40,627 bases of DNA from Priapulus caudatus (lineage: Eukaryota; Priapulida; Priapulimorpha; Priapulimorphida; Priapulidae): NCBI RefSeq assembly GCF_000485595.1, contig NW_014577076.1, positions 271,041 through 311,667 of the forward strand, read 5' to 3'. Positions 22,395 through 32,330 of this stretch are shown one piece after another (within the stretch, counting starts at the first letter, position 1; each line of letters starts with the position of its first letter). Below the pieces are notes generated by a model. It ran no database searches and was not told the origin of the DNA. It saw nothing but the letters and a program-made list of their open reading frames with translations. The position numbers and the translations under genes were made by a program.

Positions 22395-25300
22395 GAAGTA
22401 AAAACACACGGACACCCATGTAGATATAGAAAATTATAATATAGAAAAATAGAATAGAAGTGTCAATTTCTATTTTATTTTGCGAGCTTTCGAGAACATG
22501 TGTCTCTTCATCAGGCTGTAAAACAACAACAGAATGATGTAGTTGAAAGTTCACATATAAGCGACAACACACGAATACTATTCAAACGTTAAGCAATCGT
22601 AGGTCCCTACCTATAGGACAGCGTACGCAGTCCCAGCAGCACTTCTTCTGTCCATATACCATCCTATAGCCTGGTTGACACTCGCGGCTACAGGCAGAGA
22701 ACGGCACGCTGGTTTCGTGACCTGGCCACTCTATCTGGTCGACGTGTAATGTGAAGACGGGCACTGCCGGTCGCCCGTTCCACGCCCCTGTGACCATCTG
22801 GCCATGTTATACGTTGTTGCGATAAGGCGTGTTTCATGTTTCATTAGAATGTTTCATTAGAAGGGAAAGAGCCACAGCATGGCGTCAGTCGTTCGGATAT
22901 CTACTATCGTTATTTTTAAGTCACTCATGGCTGATCTGATCTGAGTTGGGTAGACAACTTACATTCGTTTCGTGTTTGGCAACACTAAATTATTATGCTG
23001 AAACGTTAGTCTCTAGCCATAGAATAGTTAGATACTCCCTATTCTAGTACGTCCATTAAATGGTTATAAGCGTTATTAAACGAGCATTATGTTGAACAAA
23101 TTACCTATGTACTTGTACGAATAGTTGTTGTCACTAGACGTTCGCATATTTGTTACTAGGTAACCGCCCTTCACGTCACCATTGGCGTCGAACTTCACTT
23201 CTCCCGTGTGACCAACAAACTCAACATTCTGTACGGCGTTCAGCAGCCGCTCTGGAGTTAATAGCGGCAGGTCAATCGGCGGAGGTATAGTCGTCATCTG
23301 ATCATTGTCCGTGGCGATCTGCTCGGTGGTCTGTTTATCGGTTACACTAGAGGAAGACGCTTGCTTCTGATTCGCCGTACCTTGACCTGTGTCGCCACTA
23401 ACGTGTTCCGTTGCGTGCAGTGGTTTGTTCTCTGTATTATCATGTTGCGGCGTTGCCATATCGTCAGTCGTAGCCTGTGTGTCTTCGTCCTCAAGTCGTA
23501 GTTCCGTATCTGCGGGGGTTTGGTGAATATTTTGACGAATATTTTGTGACGTTTTGGAAGCCGTGGCGCCCACCGGATCATTTCCTGTGGGCGTGAAATG
23601 TTGCTGCTCGGCGTCCCCGCTCTGTACAAGACCCTCCTCGGCTAGGATGGTGTGTAGCGCTTTAGCAAAGGCTAAGACAGCGTCTATGACATAGGGAGCA
23701 TCGTCTATGGAATCGCTCATCAGTGCGCCGTGCTTCTGCACTGCTGGATTAGTCTCGTTGCCGTACGCGTCTGCGCAACTCGGGAACAACTCACGACGAT
23801 CGCAGGAGAGGCATTCGTCTTGGGACCTCGCTTTCATAGCGTCTGGAATATACAATCTTAAGATGATTGCGGCAAAGAATAACCCGTTTAAATCTGATCA
23901 ATTGTCTGGCAGGCAGAATAGCAGTAAAAACATAAAAATCCAAAATTATGTCTATTTTGTTTAAAAACGACATGCGCTGAGTATTGAATAAAACCGAGCA
24001 GTAGCAATTTTATTCAAGGCGATTAATAAAGTTATCTTACATCAACTACGATACCTGATAAGATCGAGTTCTTTTTTTCCGCTATACAGTTGTATTTTAT
24101 CTTCCAGTATTCAGGAAACCACGGATTATGGGCGACGCTTTCAGCAACTGTCAGGTTGTTTAGATATTCCTGAAAATCCCGCTTATATATATTACGCTTA
24201 TTATATTATTATATCACGCTTATATCGAGACATCTCACGATTTGAAGCCAACTGGAACACAAGCACCTGGGCCATTTTAAAAATAGAATGATAGTATCTA
24301 ATTAAACACAAATAGTGTGTACCGCCAGTCTTAATGTTCACGTACTTTCTATCGTCTTATAATTCTATGTAAATTCCGTTCAAATACTGCTCTATAACAC
24401 GCAATCTCACCGCATTCACGCCGCTGTGCACAAACTCACGAATTATAAAGCTTTTGTCGTTGATCGATATATTTTTCTGTGCGTGTATATATATACTAGC
24501 TATTACCCGTCCTCTAGACGGGTTTGAGTGGGGTATGATTTGAGGAAGACGGTTTAACCATTTATCTCTCCCTTTTAGTTGAGGATGTATTTACAGTAAA
24601 TACTGATATGTATAGACTCGAGTCATATATCAATATTTGTTTAAAAAGATTGTATCTAAATATATATAAAATCTGAAATTTTTCCTTAAAATTACATACA
24701 ATTTTTCAAATAAAGGGAAATGGGGTAATTTCATAGTACAATTTCACTTATTTAGATATTATTTTTGAAAATATCATTCTGGTACGAAGCATTATTAATA
24801 AGTCAAATTCTTAAAAAAAGCAAAATGCATTGAGTAGTTTTGAAGATATATGTTCTTGAAAGTCAGTGGACGGCGGCGGGCAGGGTTACACCTCCCGTTG
24901 TCAAATATTTGCACACACGCGCGCGCACGCACACACCACAACACACCGCATTCACACTACCACACGGGCAGATGCGCAGCACAATCACAAGCGGCACCAC
25001 GCCACACACCAGTACCAATTTACACACACACTTACACCGCACATGCACTCACGTCAGCAGCAACGCATTAGCATACACACCACACGCACACGCACACGGC
25101 CACACCACGCATACATACATCAGACACACACGCACACCGCACACGCACACGCACACCTCATCACCACTCACGCCGCACACATCCGACACACAGCACCTTC
25201 ACGCACACACGCACACCAGTCAGCACATACAACTTCAGCACGTCTATTCGTTGGGGTTTGTCTAAGATTTTCGTCTCACAACTGTGTGCGCTGGCAGGAT

Positions 25301-27824
25301 TGGCTGTTTATACACCGCAGCCGCAATGTCTTTCGCCAGTAATGTGTGCGTCGTGTGCGCGCGTGCCGGGCATGGGCGTGCGGTGCTTCGTGGCTGCGTT
25401 CCGTGCGTGCGTCGCTTAGGTGGGCTAGCGCTATGCTAGTGGAGCGGATCCACCCTAATTATCAATGACTTACTTATTATTACCTTTAATCTAATTAGTA
25501 TAGCCTTAATTATCATTAAAAACCCCGTGAGAAAACAGTTAATAGTTGTAACCACAATCTTCAAAAGGTTATGGTATATAAATGTGCGTTGTGTGTGCCT
25601 CTGAAACATCGAAACGGGTCTAAAAATGTCAGCGCGATGTGGGAGCGGGTACCGCCCTGGCCACGATTACACCTCCGTTGCCAAATATTTGCCACACACG
25701 CCGCACGCACCGAACACACCGCATTCAGCACACATACGGCCATGCGCACGCACAACACACCGGCACCCACGCCACCACACATACCACATTTACACACACG
25801 ATACGCGCGCACACACATACACGCACACGCCACACGCGCACGCGCATGCAACGCCACACACACGCATGCATACTGACTCCGGGATCGAGATTTTTCGGGG
25901 ATCGCGGAAATCGGCGGCGGATTTACAGTCGTCAGGGGCAATTTTGTTGAAACGTAAAATTCAGTTGAGAAAATTGCCGGGAGGTAGCGGGATAAGTGAA
26001 TGTAAAAATGAAATTATCACCTTGAACAGTACCTGACAGCCTAGACACTGACAAGCAAAGGTCAACAAGCGTGCGTGTTACACGATATAGCGATGTACCG
26101 CGCTTGCGCTTAGTGCGTACGTCCGTCCATGGCAAGGCAGCGGTGCGATTGATGTACGGCTTCCTGCGACACGATTGCTTTTATGTCTTATGGCGCGAAT
26201 GCGATGCCGTGTGGGCGCCTTGGAGGCGGAGAACGAAAGTAACAACCGAAAACCGGGAGCCTCCTCGTCCCATCGTTTCATCCTTAAGGGTTGATTAATT
26301 ATTAAGGTGCGGACTCCTATTTCGTATGTCCCTGGTACTAGTGTACAGTATTTTGTAGTATTTTATGACATGGCACTGTGTGATATGTGTTATTGACAAA
26401 TGCTGGATGTACAGGAAGATACCAAGAAATTCAAGTAAGTCAGGTTTGAAAAAATTATTGAAGGTTGAATTCTTAGACTTACTTCAAGCCGTCTTCGTTC
26501 CACGCCGTGATCTTGGACGTTGCGTATAGGACGGATTCACATGCCCTTCTGATTTAATGACTGCGCATGCGGAGATTTTGCCGATTTTAAAATTTTGGTG
26601 CGGGTTTCGATGAGAGCACGTAAATTACAAAAGGTGATTCACGTACTCTGCTTTGCCGACTGCCGCATGCGGATTTTGCCGATCTAAACGTAGCGAATGT
26701 TATGCGCGACGCCCAGAGGGGCCCAGGCCGATTCGCGGGGAGCCACGCGGCCACGGTTTCGGAGGAGATACGGAAAACGACACTTCGGCTCTTTCTACTA
26801 TTATATAGTAGATACATACACATTGGCGTGCATGCGGTTAGGTCGTGTTGTGGTGAGCGAACTACCTGAACCGAATTTCTGTGGAATTAGTAGTTAATCG
26901 TGAGTATATTAACATCGCGAGCTTGGTAGCAATTACAATGTGTGTTTAGTTATTGAAACTTTAATATTGAAACGGCCCAAATGCCCGTGAATGCCCCGAC
27001 GTCATGATTCCATGATGAATCTTCGTGCCTGAACCAAGAATACAGTCATATAGTCCCGCCATATATCAGCGACGTTACATCGGTCAATACCTTTGGCGTG
27101 CCCAGTCACCGTGAGCGCGGGAGGGGAACCTACTGGAAGTGGATAGGCTTTGGTGCATCCAGCGTCAGACCGAGGAAGCCCTGCGCAGCGTGCACGTGCT
27201 GCTCAGCTATGGTTTTTGTCGTCGCCCATGTCTCAGATGCGATCCAGGTTATCCCAGTCAGGTTCGCTGCACTCGCCTCCTGCGCGTGACAAACAATAGA
27301 CTAGTACCGCGTCCCTTTACTTTGATGATAGACCTTGTGGGTCTAAAGCGCTATTTGCGAAGCGAACAGCTTACCAGTCTCGACAAACAATGGATGGTCG
27401 TCAGGTTTCGTCGGTTTGTCAGCTTTCCAATTTCTTGGCTTCGTATTCATCCTACTAAGCTGTATATAATAACTGGAGGACGCAGGCATGTTTACTGCAC
27501 ACAAATACAATAAAGCAGCAGCGCTATATTGCAAGTCACATGGACTGCCAAAATTAGCTTCGTTAATATATTAGGAAATAGTGATATTTTAAGTAAAATA
27601 AATAAATAGTATATAGAATACATTATAATAACATATTATTATTATAATAAATAATATATAATACGTACTTGTTGATAATAATATATATATATCATTATTT
27701 AAATAACGTTATATCGCTATCAACGTTTATATCACTGCTAATACAAAAGCGTTACTATATAACGTTATGTTATGGTTTAAATACACATGCCCACACGCAT
27801 AAGCAACACACCACACACACACAC

Positions 27825-27923
<99 letters not shown>

Positions 27924-30900
27924 GCGCGCGCGCGCATAGTACGTTAAGGAAGAATAGTTAATATAATAATACAGATCAGTGATTCATTCTCACCGCAAAG
28001 ACCATTTGATTTATAATAAAATTTTAATTAGGCTTAATTTCGCCGCAATGATAACAAAAGAGCAATTTTCACTTCTATGATGACATTGCTTAATTCGCCG
28101 GGTTGATATTTTGCTACGGGTGTTTCAGGCAAATTTGCAAATTCGCATACTTCCGCGTCTTACGGCTCTCCCCCGGAGGGTGGGGGGTACTCCTATTGTT
28201 AAAGATAGTACTGGGGACGTGCTGCTGGCCAGGGTATAATTTTCTAACATCTTTCTTGGCACAGGGTTATCTAGATACACACCCATCAAGCTGATATTTG
28301 ACCAATATTGGCAAAATAATATTGGGCCAATATCACCAGGCCAATATTAGACCAATATAGACAGATATTGGTTCAATATAGGCAGATATTAGTTCAATAT
28401 AGGCAGATATTGGTCCAATATCGGCCCAATATTGGCGAAACAATATTGAGCCAATATCACAAGGCCGATATTGGACCAATATCTGCCTATATTGACAGGA
28501 CAGGACATAACCGAAATGTGCAATATTGCAACAGGGTATACTTTTTAGTGCAGTATATTGGGACAGGGTATACTTTTTAGTGCAGTATATTGGGACAGGG
28601 TGTATTTTAGGGCGCAAAGCGGTTTGCACCAGGGTCAGGTTTTCAAGGTCCCCGAGGCACCCCCCCCCCTACCCAGTTTCGAAGCGAGTGCTCCCCCCGG
28701 GGGGAGGGGGGCTCTCCTGTCCACCGAATTTGTCAAGCCTTTATTTTTTGCTTGTCGTAAGATAGCGCCATCTCGTATATATTGACGATATTGCTAATTA
28801 ATTCACACGCCTTGCTTAAATACAAGTCTGTCGTTTACTTGTTTGGCTTAGAGTCAAATTTGTACAGAAAATTTATAGCTATATACATCCTCTTCTACCG
28901 TCATTGAACAGAGTCGCTTCAGGGAATACTTCTATGCAATTTGTCAGTGTTACCCCAAAGCGGGCCTCAGGGCGAACACTGAGGGTGATCACTGCTAAGT
29001 ATTTTCGCGCCCTTGATGTTGGTTTTACGTTCACTATTACTGGGCACTTTTAACCGATTATTATATTAGTTATATATTAGCCGATAAATGTGCACGGAAT
29101 TAATATCGGCTCTTCCATTAGTTACCTTAAGCGATTGCGTGTCTGATTTTAATGCGTCTTGTTTGATATAGCTATTCTCAGTACTATGTGTACCCGTTAT
29201 TACTATGCTTGCCTCTCCATATTACGCGTGCCACTTATCCCGCCTCATTCCTACTTACCTCGAAAAAGTCTGGGATTGTTTTCTCGGTTGTAATGAGCAC
29301 TACGACGCCCGCCTTCGGTTTATAATCCACGAGACGTGGCACGATATTCGCGAATGCTTCTTCAGAATTGTGGGGAGGAAAAACCTCGTCGACAGCGATG
29401 CAGAAGTTGTTGTACTGGAGGTCCTTCTTAAGTGGCTCCATGCCTTTTTAGTAGATTATATACCAAACGAAGTAAAACGGCGCATGTATATATTGCGTAG
29501 GTGTATGTTTATGAAATATTTATCATCTATATGACAAGCCGCTGACAGTTATGTGAATATCTTCATAGAGATTCTGTTTAAAAAAACTCTATGCTCAGTC
29601 TGAAGTTTTTATACCTATTGCCGCGTATAGTGATCTAGTTGAATATGGATACCGATGTGTAACCTGGAATCAAAAGCCCATAATAGTATAGTAGGCCTAT
29701 TATTGTTTCTTAATATAATGGTATAAAGGTTTAAGCGGCTAATAAGTAGCGAATGGCTAACTCACTCATTCTTCCGTACGACGTATCAATGGCAAGGGTT
29801 GATATTAGAGTCCAGTTAAATGACTTTATCAGGTCACCCATTGCCTGCGTCTGTTGTGTGTCTGATGGAGTGGTTCTGGAAACCAGGTAGTTGCATCGTT
29901 AAGTTGAACTTTTTCCTTAAGATTTTCCGGCCTAATCCAAACCTCAACCAAACTCTAACCTCAGCCATATCCCATCTGTCACGCACCATTATTTATCTAT
30001 CAGATGCTCCGAAAAAAAAACAGGTTTTAACTAACACCGTATGGGATTAACTTTGCTTATAGTACCTATTATAACTATAATACCTAAACTTATAACATAG
30101 AACGGATTTCTGTTAGATAGAATCGCAATATGCTAAAATAAAAAAGTAGAAGCCACAACTTGGCAACGGTGCACACAACCTTTCCTCACACTGCGTCTGC
30201 TCACCTAAGAAATGATCTGAACTTCCATTTGTCGCTGAGCACAGAGCTAGTAGCAGAGTAGCTGATTTGCGGGATGGAATAAACCCCAAGTACGTTAGCG
30301 ACTGCCATCGACACTTGCGAGTCTCCTGCTCCAACCACGCCGAGGAAGTTACTCGCTAGCTCAGATCCGCCATTTTGGCAGCAGGTGTAGCCTGACAGGT
30401 GGACGTCACCGACCGGGTCGTTACACGGTGAGTAGACCCCTGATTTAACGAATTTAAAACAAACTTCATTATTTCAGTAATTTAAATTTTATTCTGAGGT
30501 AGATACGTGCACATGATGTCCGTCCACTGCTTTTATAAACAATTGCTATACTGTATGCGGAATTTATCTTGCGCAGGCAACGAGCTACGCACTCGTTTTG
30601 GTTTCCAGATAACGTGTAATGTAAATGCAAATATTAAGTCATCGATGCACTGTCACTAAGCACACAACGTAGGCGCTACGGAACTTGAATTTGTTCAGCA
30701 ATGGTTTATTTCGTTCGATAAATTTTACAAAACATCACCCCGTAAAAATCAGCTAAGCCATTGGAAATTATATAGTCATATACTACATGCACTGATAAGA
30801 ATTAAGCAAATAAAATAGCATATACGTTACTAAATAACACTGCATGCCAATCGTATATATCATGGTGTAACGACGTACAAAATAAACATGTTCTTTTCCT

Positions 30901-31473
30901 AAGTATATTTTACCTTTTTTTATTAACGTTATTACCGGTGAAGTATATGAATTACCCTGCATACAGTTGCAAACCAGTTCGAAAAAGGCGACCACTTTAC
31001 TTATAACATTGCGAAAACACGGGCGATAAAGCAGCTAGGCTTGCTAATATTTTATGAGCAGGCTCACCTGATGTCGTATCGTTCTGAGGCGATATATCGC
31101 TCTTGCCGCTCTTCACAATATTCGTGAAGTAAATGCCAGCAGCAGTTCCTCTATCCATGTTCGCACAGTCATCTAATAGCCTGTAACCGAGTGTGACGCC
31201 GGGCAGGATAGTAGAATTTGCGTTGATGTGCTCGATGGCGTATATCATCGCCTGCATCCGAGCAAGACCTTTCTCGTCCAGGTTAAGACATTCGTTCTTA
31301 TGTACGATGTTGTGAACGGGAAAGACTCCGCCAATGATGTAGTCGCCATCTTGAAAGGCTATCGTATCACTGATGTCGAACGGGCTTACCATCCGAGTGT
31401 ATCCCCCGTGGGCCGACAGTAGGAGTAATAAAACGGCGGAAAGACAACGACCGATCGCCGGACATCGAAACAT
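19313..31473 (-). CDS. Class C GPCR, calcium-sensing-receptor-like, 11 exons
   Basis: Surface receptor for amino acids and/or divalent cations. Exons in transcript order: 31473-31068, 30439-30205, 29875-29766, 29443-29259, 27279-27133, 24169-24055, 23842-23105, 22787-22611, 22318-22172, 21659-20848, 20194-19313; phases match, about 1317 residues. Order: signal peptide; Venus-flytrap domain (about 35-690); nine-Cys domain (about 670-735); seven helices (about 750-1000) with TPVVKSSNRELS and KARKLPENFNETK; Ser-rich tail of 293 residues. Positions that bind amino acids in CaSR appear kept (T in SYSATSS, D in TPSD, Y in SYGR, E in IASETW, R in ARMQ). NCD3G cysteine spacing (CPxG-10-CxKC) equals CaSR. 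Odd points: an about 110-residue polar insertion in the ligand domain, and a donor after exon 5 that reads CAG|TAGGTT. GPRC6A-like or an invertebrate-specific subfamily is possible. A poly(A) signal (AATAAA on the minus strand) lies at 19197-19202. Confidence 0.92.
20848..21659 (-). CDS. CaSR-like receptor exon 10: seven-helix domain
   Basis: Acceptor TTTCTAG, phase 1 in, phase 0 out at GAG|GTGATT. All seven helices lie in this exon. Class C motifs: YRDTPVVKSSNRELS after TM1, Cys at the top of TM3 and in loop 2 (VYCSAEW), LPENFNETKHIS before TM6, FFPRVFIIFFH at the end of TM7. Confidence 0.96.
21676..21760. repeat. Inverted repeat beside the 7TM exon
   Basis: ATCAGGAGTAGATAATAGGG (left) and its reverse complement (right, 21735-21758) form a stem of about 24 bp. 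The left arm begins some 16 bases from the splice acceptor of the seven-helix exon. It is followed directly by the GT array. Confidence 0.8.
21769..21990. repeat. (GT)n then (GC)n microsatellite with assembly gap
   Basis: GT array interrupted by 20 N at 21853-21872, then alternating GC. The gap lies in the repeat, so its true length is unknown. It sits in the receptor intron between exons 9 and 10. Confidence 0.95.
21853..21872. other. Assembly gap (20 N)
   Basis: A run of 20 N inside the GT microsatellite; likely a placeholder of unknown true length. No exon is interrupted by it. Confidence 0.99.
22048..22142. repeat. Degenerate TTACG pentamer repeat
   Basis: Variants of GTTACGTTGC, GCATTACGTTA and GCTACG recur across about 95 bases, a period-5 array with many ACGT sites. 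In the same receptor intron. Confidence 0.7.
22172..22318 (-). CDS. CaSR-like receptor exon 9: NCD3G end and linker to TM1
   Basis: Acceptor CTGAAG, donor TTAG|GTAGGC, phase 1 on both sides. Reads SITSEAGQAECTKCSELHS, SSCVQLHYVYLRSSDPE. With this acceptor the spacing from CPIG to CTKC is ten residues, as in CaSR; the nearer acceptor at 22297 would drop seven residues. The linker resembles FLSYSDPLGI of other class C receptors. Confidence 0.85.
22336..22392. repeat. (TA)n microsatellite
   Basis: Alternating AT with a few AAT steps, in the receptor intron between exons 8 and 9. Confidence 0.9.
22430..22560 (-). mobile_element. Possible Penelope-like retroelement fragment
   Basis: On the minus strand a CCTGATGAAGAGACAC...TTCTCGAAAGCTCGC phrase occurs, with a translation like LQPDEETHVLESSQNKIEID, a phrase I associate with ends of Penelope-like elements. 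No reverse transcriptase is nearby, so it would be a remnant. Confidence 0.35.
22611..22787 (-). CDS. CaSR-like receptor exon 8: end of ligand domain and NCD3G
   Basis: Acceptor GTCACAG chosen because it keeps phase 1 and gives YKYIG-AWNGR across the junction; the Met a little upstream is intronic. Reads FTLHVDQIEWPG, VPFSACSRECQPGYR and CCWDCVRCPI, the first half of the nine-cysteine domain. Donor ATAG|GTAGGG. Confidence 0.92.
23105..23842 (-). CDS. CaSR-like receptor exon 7: lobe 1/2 closure with long insertion
   Basis: Phase 1 on both sides (acceptor TATTCCAG, donor ATAG|GTAATT). It begins with Cys-containing DECLSC, then helix YVIDAVLAFAKALHTILAEE. An about 110-residue acidic, Gln/Thr/Ser-rich stretch with no cysteines follows, and the exon ends with LLNAVQNVEFVGHTGEVKFD, SYKYIG. 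The insertion sits where CaSR has a short loop. Confidence 0.92.
24055..24169 (-). CDS. CaSR-like receptor exon 6: lobe 2
   Basis: Acceptor GGATTTTCAG, phase 0 in, phase 1 out at TCAG|GTATCG. Reads EYLNNLTVAESVAHNPWFPE then YWKIKYNC, matching the family's NPWF.EFW...FNC motif. Identified from sequence and splice sites alone. Confidence 0.88.
24498..24526. repeat. Small CCCGTC/GACGGG hairpin unit
   Basis: ACTAGCTATTACCCGTCCTC then TAGACGGGT: CCCGTC pairs with GACGGG. It looks like the end of a dispersed element, but no partner end was found. Confidence 0.35.
24867..25235. repeat. CA-rich repeat, copy 1
   Basis: Starts with TTACACCTCCCGTTG and CAAATATTTGC, then an interrupted CACAC/GCAC array. 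The same head and order recur at 25655-25875, so this is a duplicated unit, not a simple microsatellite. Confidence 0.7.
25655..25875. repeat. CA-rich repeat, copy 2
   Basis: Begins ATTACACCTCCGTTG, CAAATATTTGCC and continues with an ACACACC-type array including CACACCGCATTCA, as in copy 1. In the receptor intron between exons 5 and 6. Confidence 0.7.
27133..27279 (-). CDS. CaSR-like receptor exon 5: lobe 2, pocket Glu
   Basis: Acceptor CGCGCAG, 49 codons, phase 0. Reads EASAANLTGITWIASETWAT and EQHVHAAQGFLGLTLD, ending PIHFQ. The Glu of IASETW matches Glu297 of CaSR. The donor side reads TTCCAG|TAGGTT: a GT donor is available only one base earlier (wrong phase) or after the stop codon TAG. 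Confidence 0.85.
27590..27700. repeat. AT-rich low-complexity tract
   Basis: ATAATA/TATTAT words over about 110 bases in the receptor intron. Confidence 0.7.
27808..27936. repeat. (CA)n - (GCAC)n - (GC)n compound microsatellite
   Basis: Three consecutive simple repeats in the receptor intron between exons 4 and 5. Confidence 0.95.
28296..28510. repeat. Palindromic array based on CCAATATTGG
   Basis: Repeated GGCCAATATTGG-type cores. A block of about 57 bases (from ACCAATATTGGC) recurs from about 28301 and about 28428, so a period near 127 is visible. Lies in the receptor intron between exons 4 and 5. The design parallels the CCAACGTTGG array at 37545. Confidence 0.8.
28531..28612. repeat. 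32-bp tandem repeat
   Basis: The unit begins ACAGGGTATACTTTTTAGTG and restarts at 28531, 28563 and 28595 (about 2.5 copies). It directly follows the CCAATATTGG array. Confidence 0.85.
28615..28735. repeat. G/C-tract palindromic block
   Basis: Contains runs of C then CCCCCCGGGGGGAGGGGGG, strongly self-complementary; a related CTCTCCCCCGGAGGGTGGGG block lies at about 28166. Probably remnants of a G-tract MITE; no clear ends. Confidence 0.4.
29259..29443 (-). CDS. CaSR-like receptor exon 4: lobe 2
   Basis: Acceptor AAAAAG (poor pyrimidine tract), phase 1 in, phase 0 out at GAG|GTAAGT. Reads MEPLKKDLQYNNFCIAVDE, then RLVDYKPKAGVVVLIT and IPDFFE. This is the helix-strand block before the IASETW exon. 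Confidence 0.88.
29766..29875 (-). CDS. CaSR-like receptor exon 3: hinge region
   Basis: Found from splice sites (acceptor TTTCCAG, donor ATGA|GTGAGT); phases 2 in, 1 out. Reads TTPSDTQQTQAMGDLI, FNWTLISTLA and DTSYGRM, equivalent to the TIPND...YGR block of CaSR, with the Asp and Tyr of the ligand pocket. It is too short to stand out as an open frame. Confidence 0.88.
30205..30439 (-). CDS. CaSR-like receptor exon 2: lobe 1
   Basis: Acceptor AAATCAG, phase 1 in, phase 2 out (donor CTTAG|GTGAGC). Contains Cys-rich SPCNDPVGD and GYTCCQNGG, then VVGAGDSQVSMAVANVLG, PQISYSATSSVLSD and FRSFLR. The Thr of SYSATSS sits where class C receptors hold the amino-acid-binding Ser/Thr. Confidence 0.92.
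31068..31473 (-). CDS. CaSR-like receptor exon 1: signal peptide and start of ligand domain
   Basis: Start at Met 31473 gives a basic-hydrophobic signal peptide (RCPAIGRCLSAVLLLLLSA). The frame is open upstream to Met at 31497 and 31599, so the true start is uncertain. It then reads DGDYIIGGVFPVH, RMQAMIYAIEHIN and GYRLLDDCAN, classic lobe-1 motifs. It ends in phase 1 with donor CAG|GTGAGC. Confidence 0.9.
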
Positions 31474-31774
31474 ATTTGGAATGAATATTTGCCACATATC
31501 CGTGGATTTGAAAATTACCTGCATCTTTATAAACATTCCGTGCGCTGTGAGTCTGCGATAAATGAAGGCACGAAGCGTTCGGCTGGCGCAGGGTTTCACG
31601 CAGGAAAATGTCAGCGCTCGCTTAAGTAATAATGCACCATTAAACTATTCATTATCACGATGTGGGAGCAACGATTTCGTTGCGGGGTTCGCGCGAAGGT
31701 TGCACGCTTTCTATAACTATGCGGTTGGCTATCTGCACGTACGAATTACTAAATCTATGCATGTGAGACATATG

Positions 31775-31966
31775 CTAATACTGCTGCTCGTCTGACAGTT
31801 CGCTCGGGTTCTTTATCATTTCAGACGGTAGCAGAAAGAGTACTATCCGAGCGATAACCCAGCCGAAGAAGGCGGGCGCCGTGAACAGGATGATGTAGCG
31901 CCACCACTCGAACGTGCCCATGCCTACCGACTCAGACCGGTGCGACGTCCTCCTAGGTCTCACCAT
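31775..31966 (-). CDS. Possible 63-residue single-pass membrane microprotein
   Basis: Basic N-terminus (MVRPRRTSHRS), then WWRYIILFTAPAFFGWVIAR with IVLFLLP, a convincing transmembrane segment, and an acidic end (ELSDEQQY). The composition is protein-like, unlike the repeat-derived frames nearby. I do not recognise it. It lies upstream of the receptor gene on the same strand, so it could be a separate small gene, an upstream open frame of a longer receptor transcript, or chance. Confidence 0.35.
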   Translation of the reverse strand: MVRPRRTSHRSESVGMGTFEWWRYIILFTAPAFFGWVIARIVLFLLPSEMIKNPSELSDEQQY

Positions 31967-32097
31967 CGTCTGCTGCTGACGCTGCCGCCGCCGCCGCCGC
32001 TGCTACTGGCGGTGATGGTACTGCTGCTGTTGCTGCCGCCGCCGCTGCTGCTATTGGCGGTGATGGTACTGCTGCTGTTGCTGCTGCGACTACTCGC
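31965..32097. repeat. GCT/GCC trinucleotide array with 48-bp period
   Basis: GCTGCC and CTGCTG runs. The phrase GGCGGTGATGGTACTGCTGC occurs twice 48 bases apart. No frame through it looks like a gene. Confidence 0.85.
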
Positions 32098-32330
32098 AGA
32101 CTAATTCAATATTTGAACAGTGAGGCTGCGCGGCGGAATATTCAAGCGCCCTGGTGACGGCTTTCGGTGGTAACCTGGATACGGAGAAGCTGCTGTCGAA
32201 TCCTTGTGGCCTGCTGTATACGGTTAAGCAAGTGTGAAATTGATGACAATAAAATCAAATTGAGCGTAGGGATTACGTATAAATTATACAGAATTTTCAT
32301 TTTAAAAATTGCTGGCGGAATGTATATATA

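Noticed and set aside
22582-22610. Extension of receptor exon 8 past CPIG (RDLRLLNV)
   Set aside because: This is intron read-through after the donor ATAG|GTAGGG; exon 9 continues the cysteine pattern.
24840-25342. His/Thr-rich open frames
   Set aside because: They come from the CA-rich repeat; no conserved motif.
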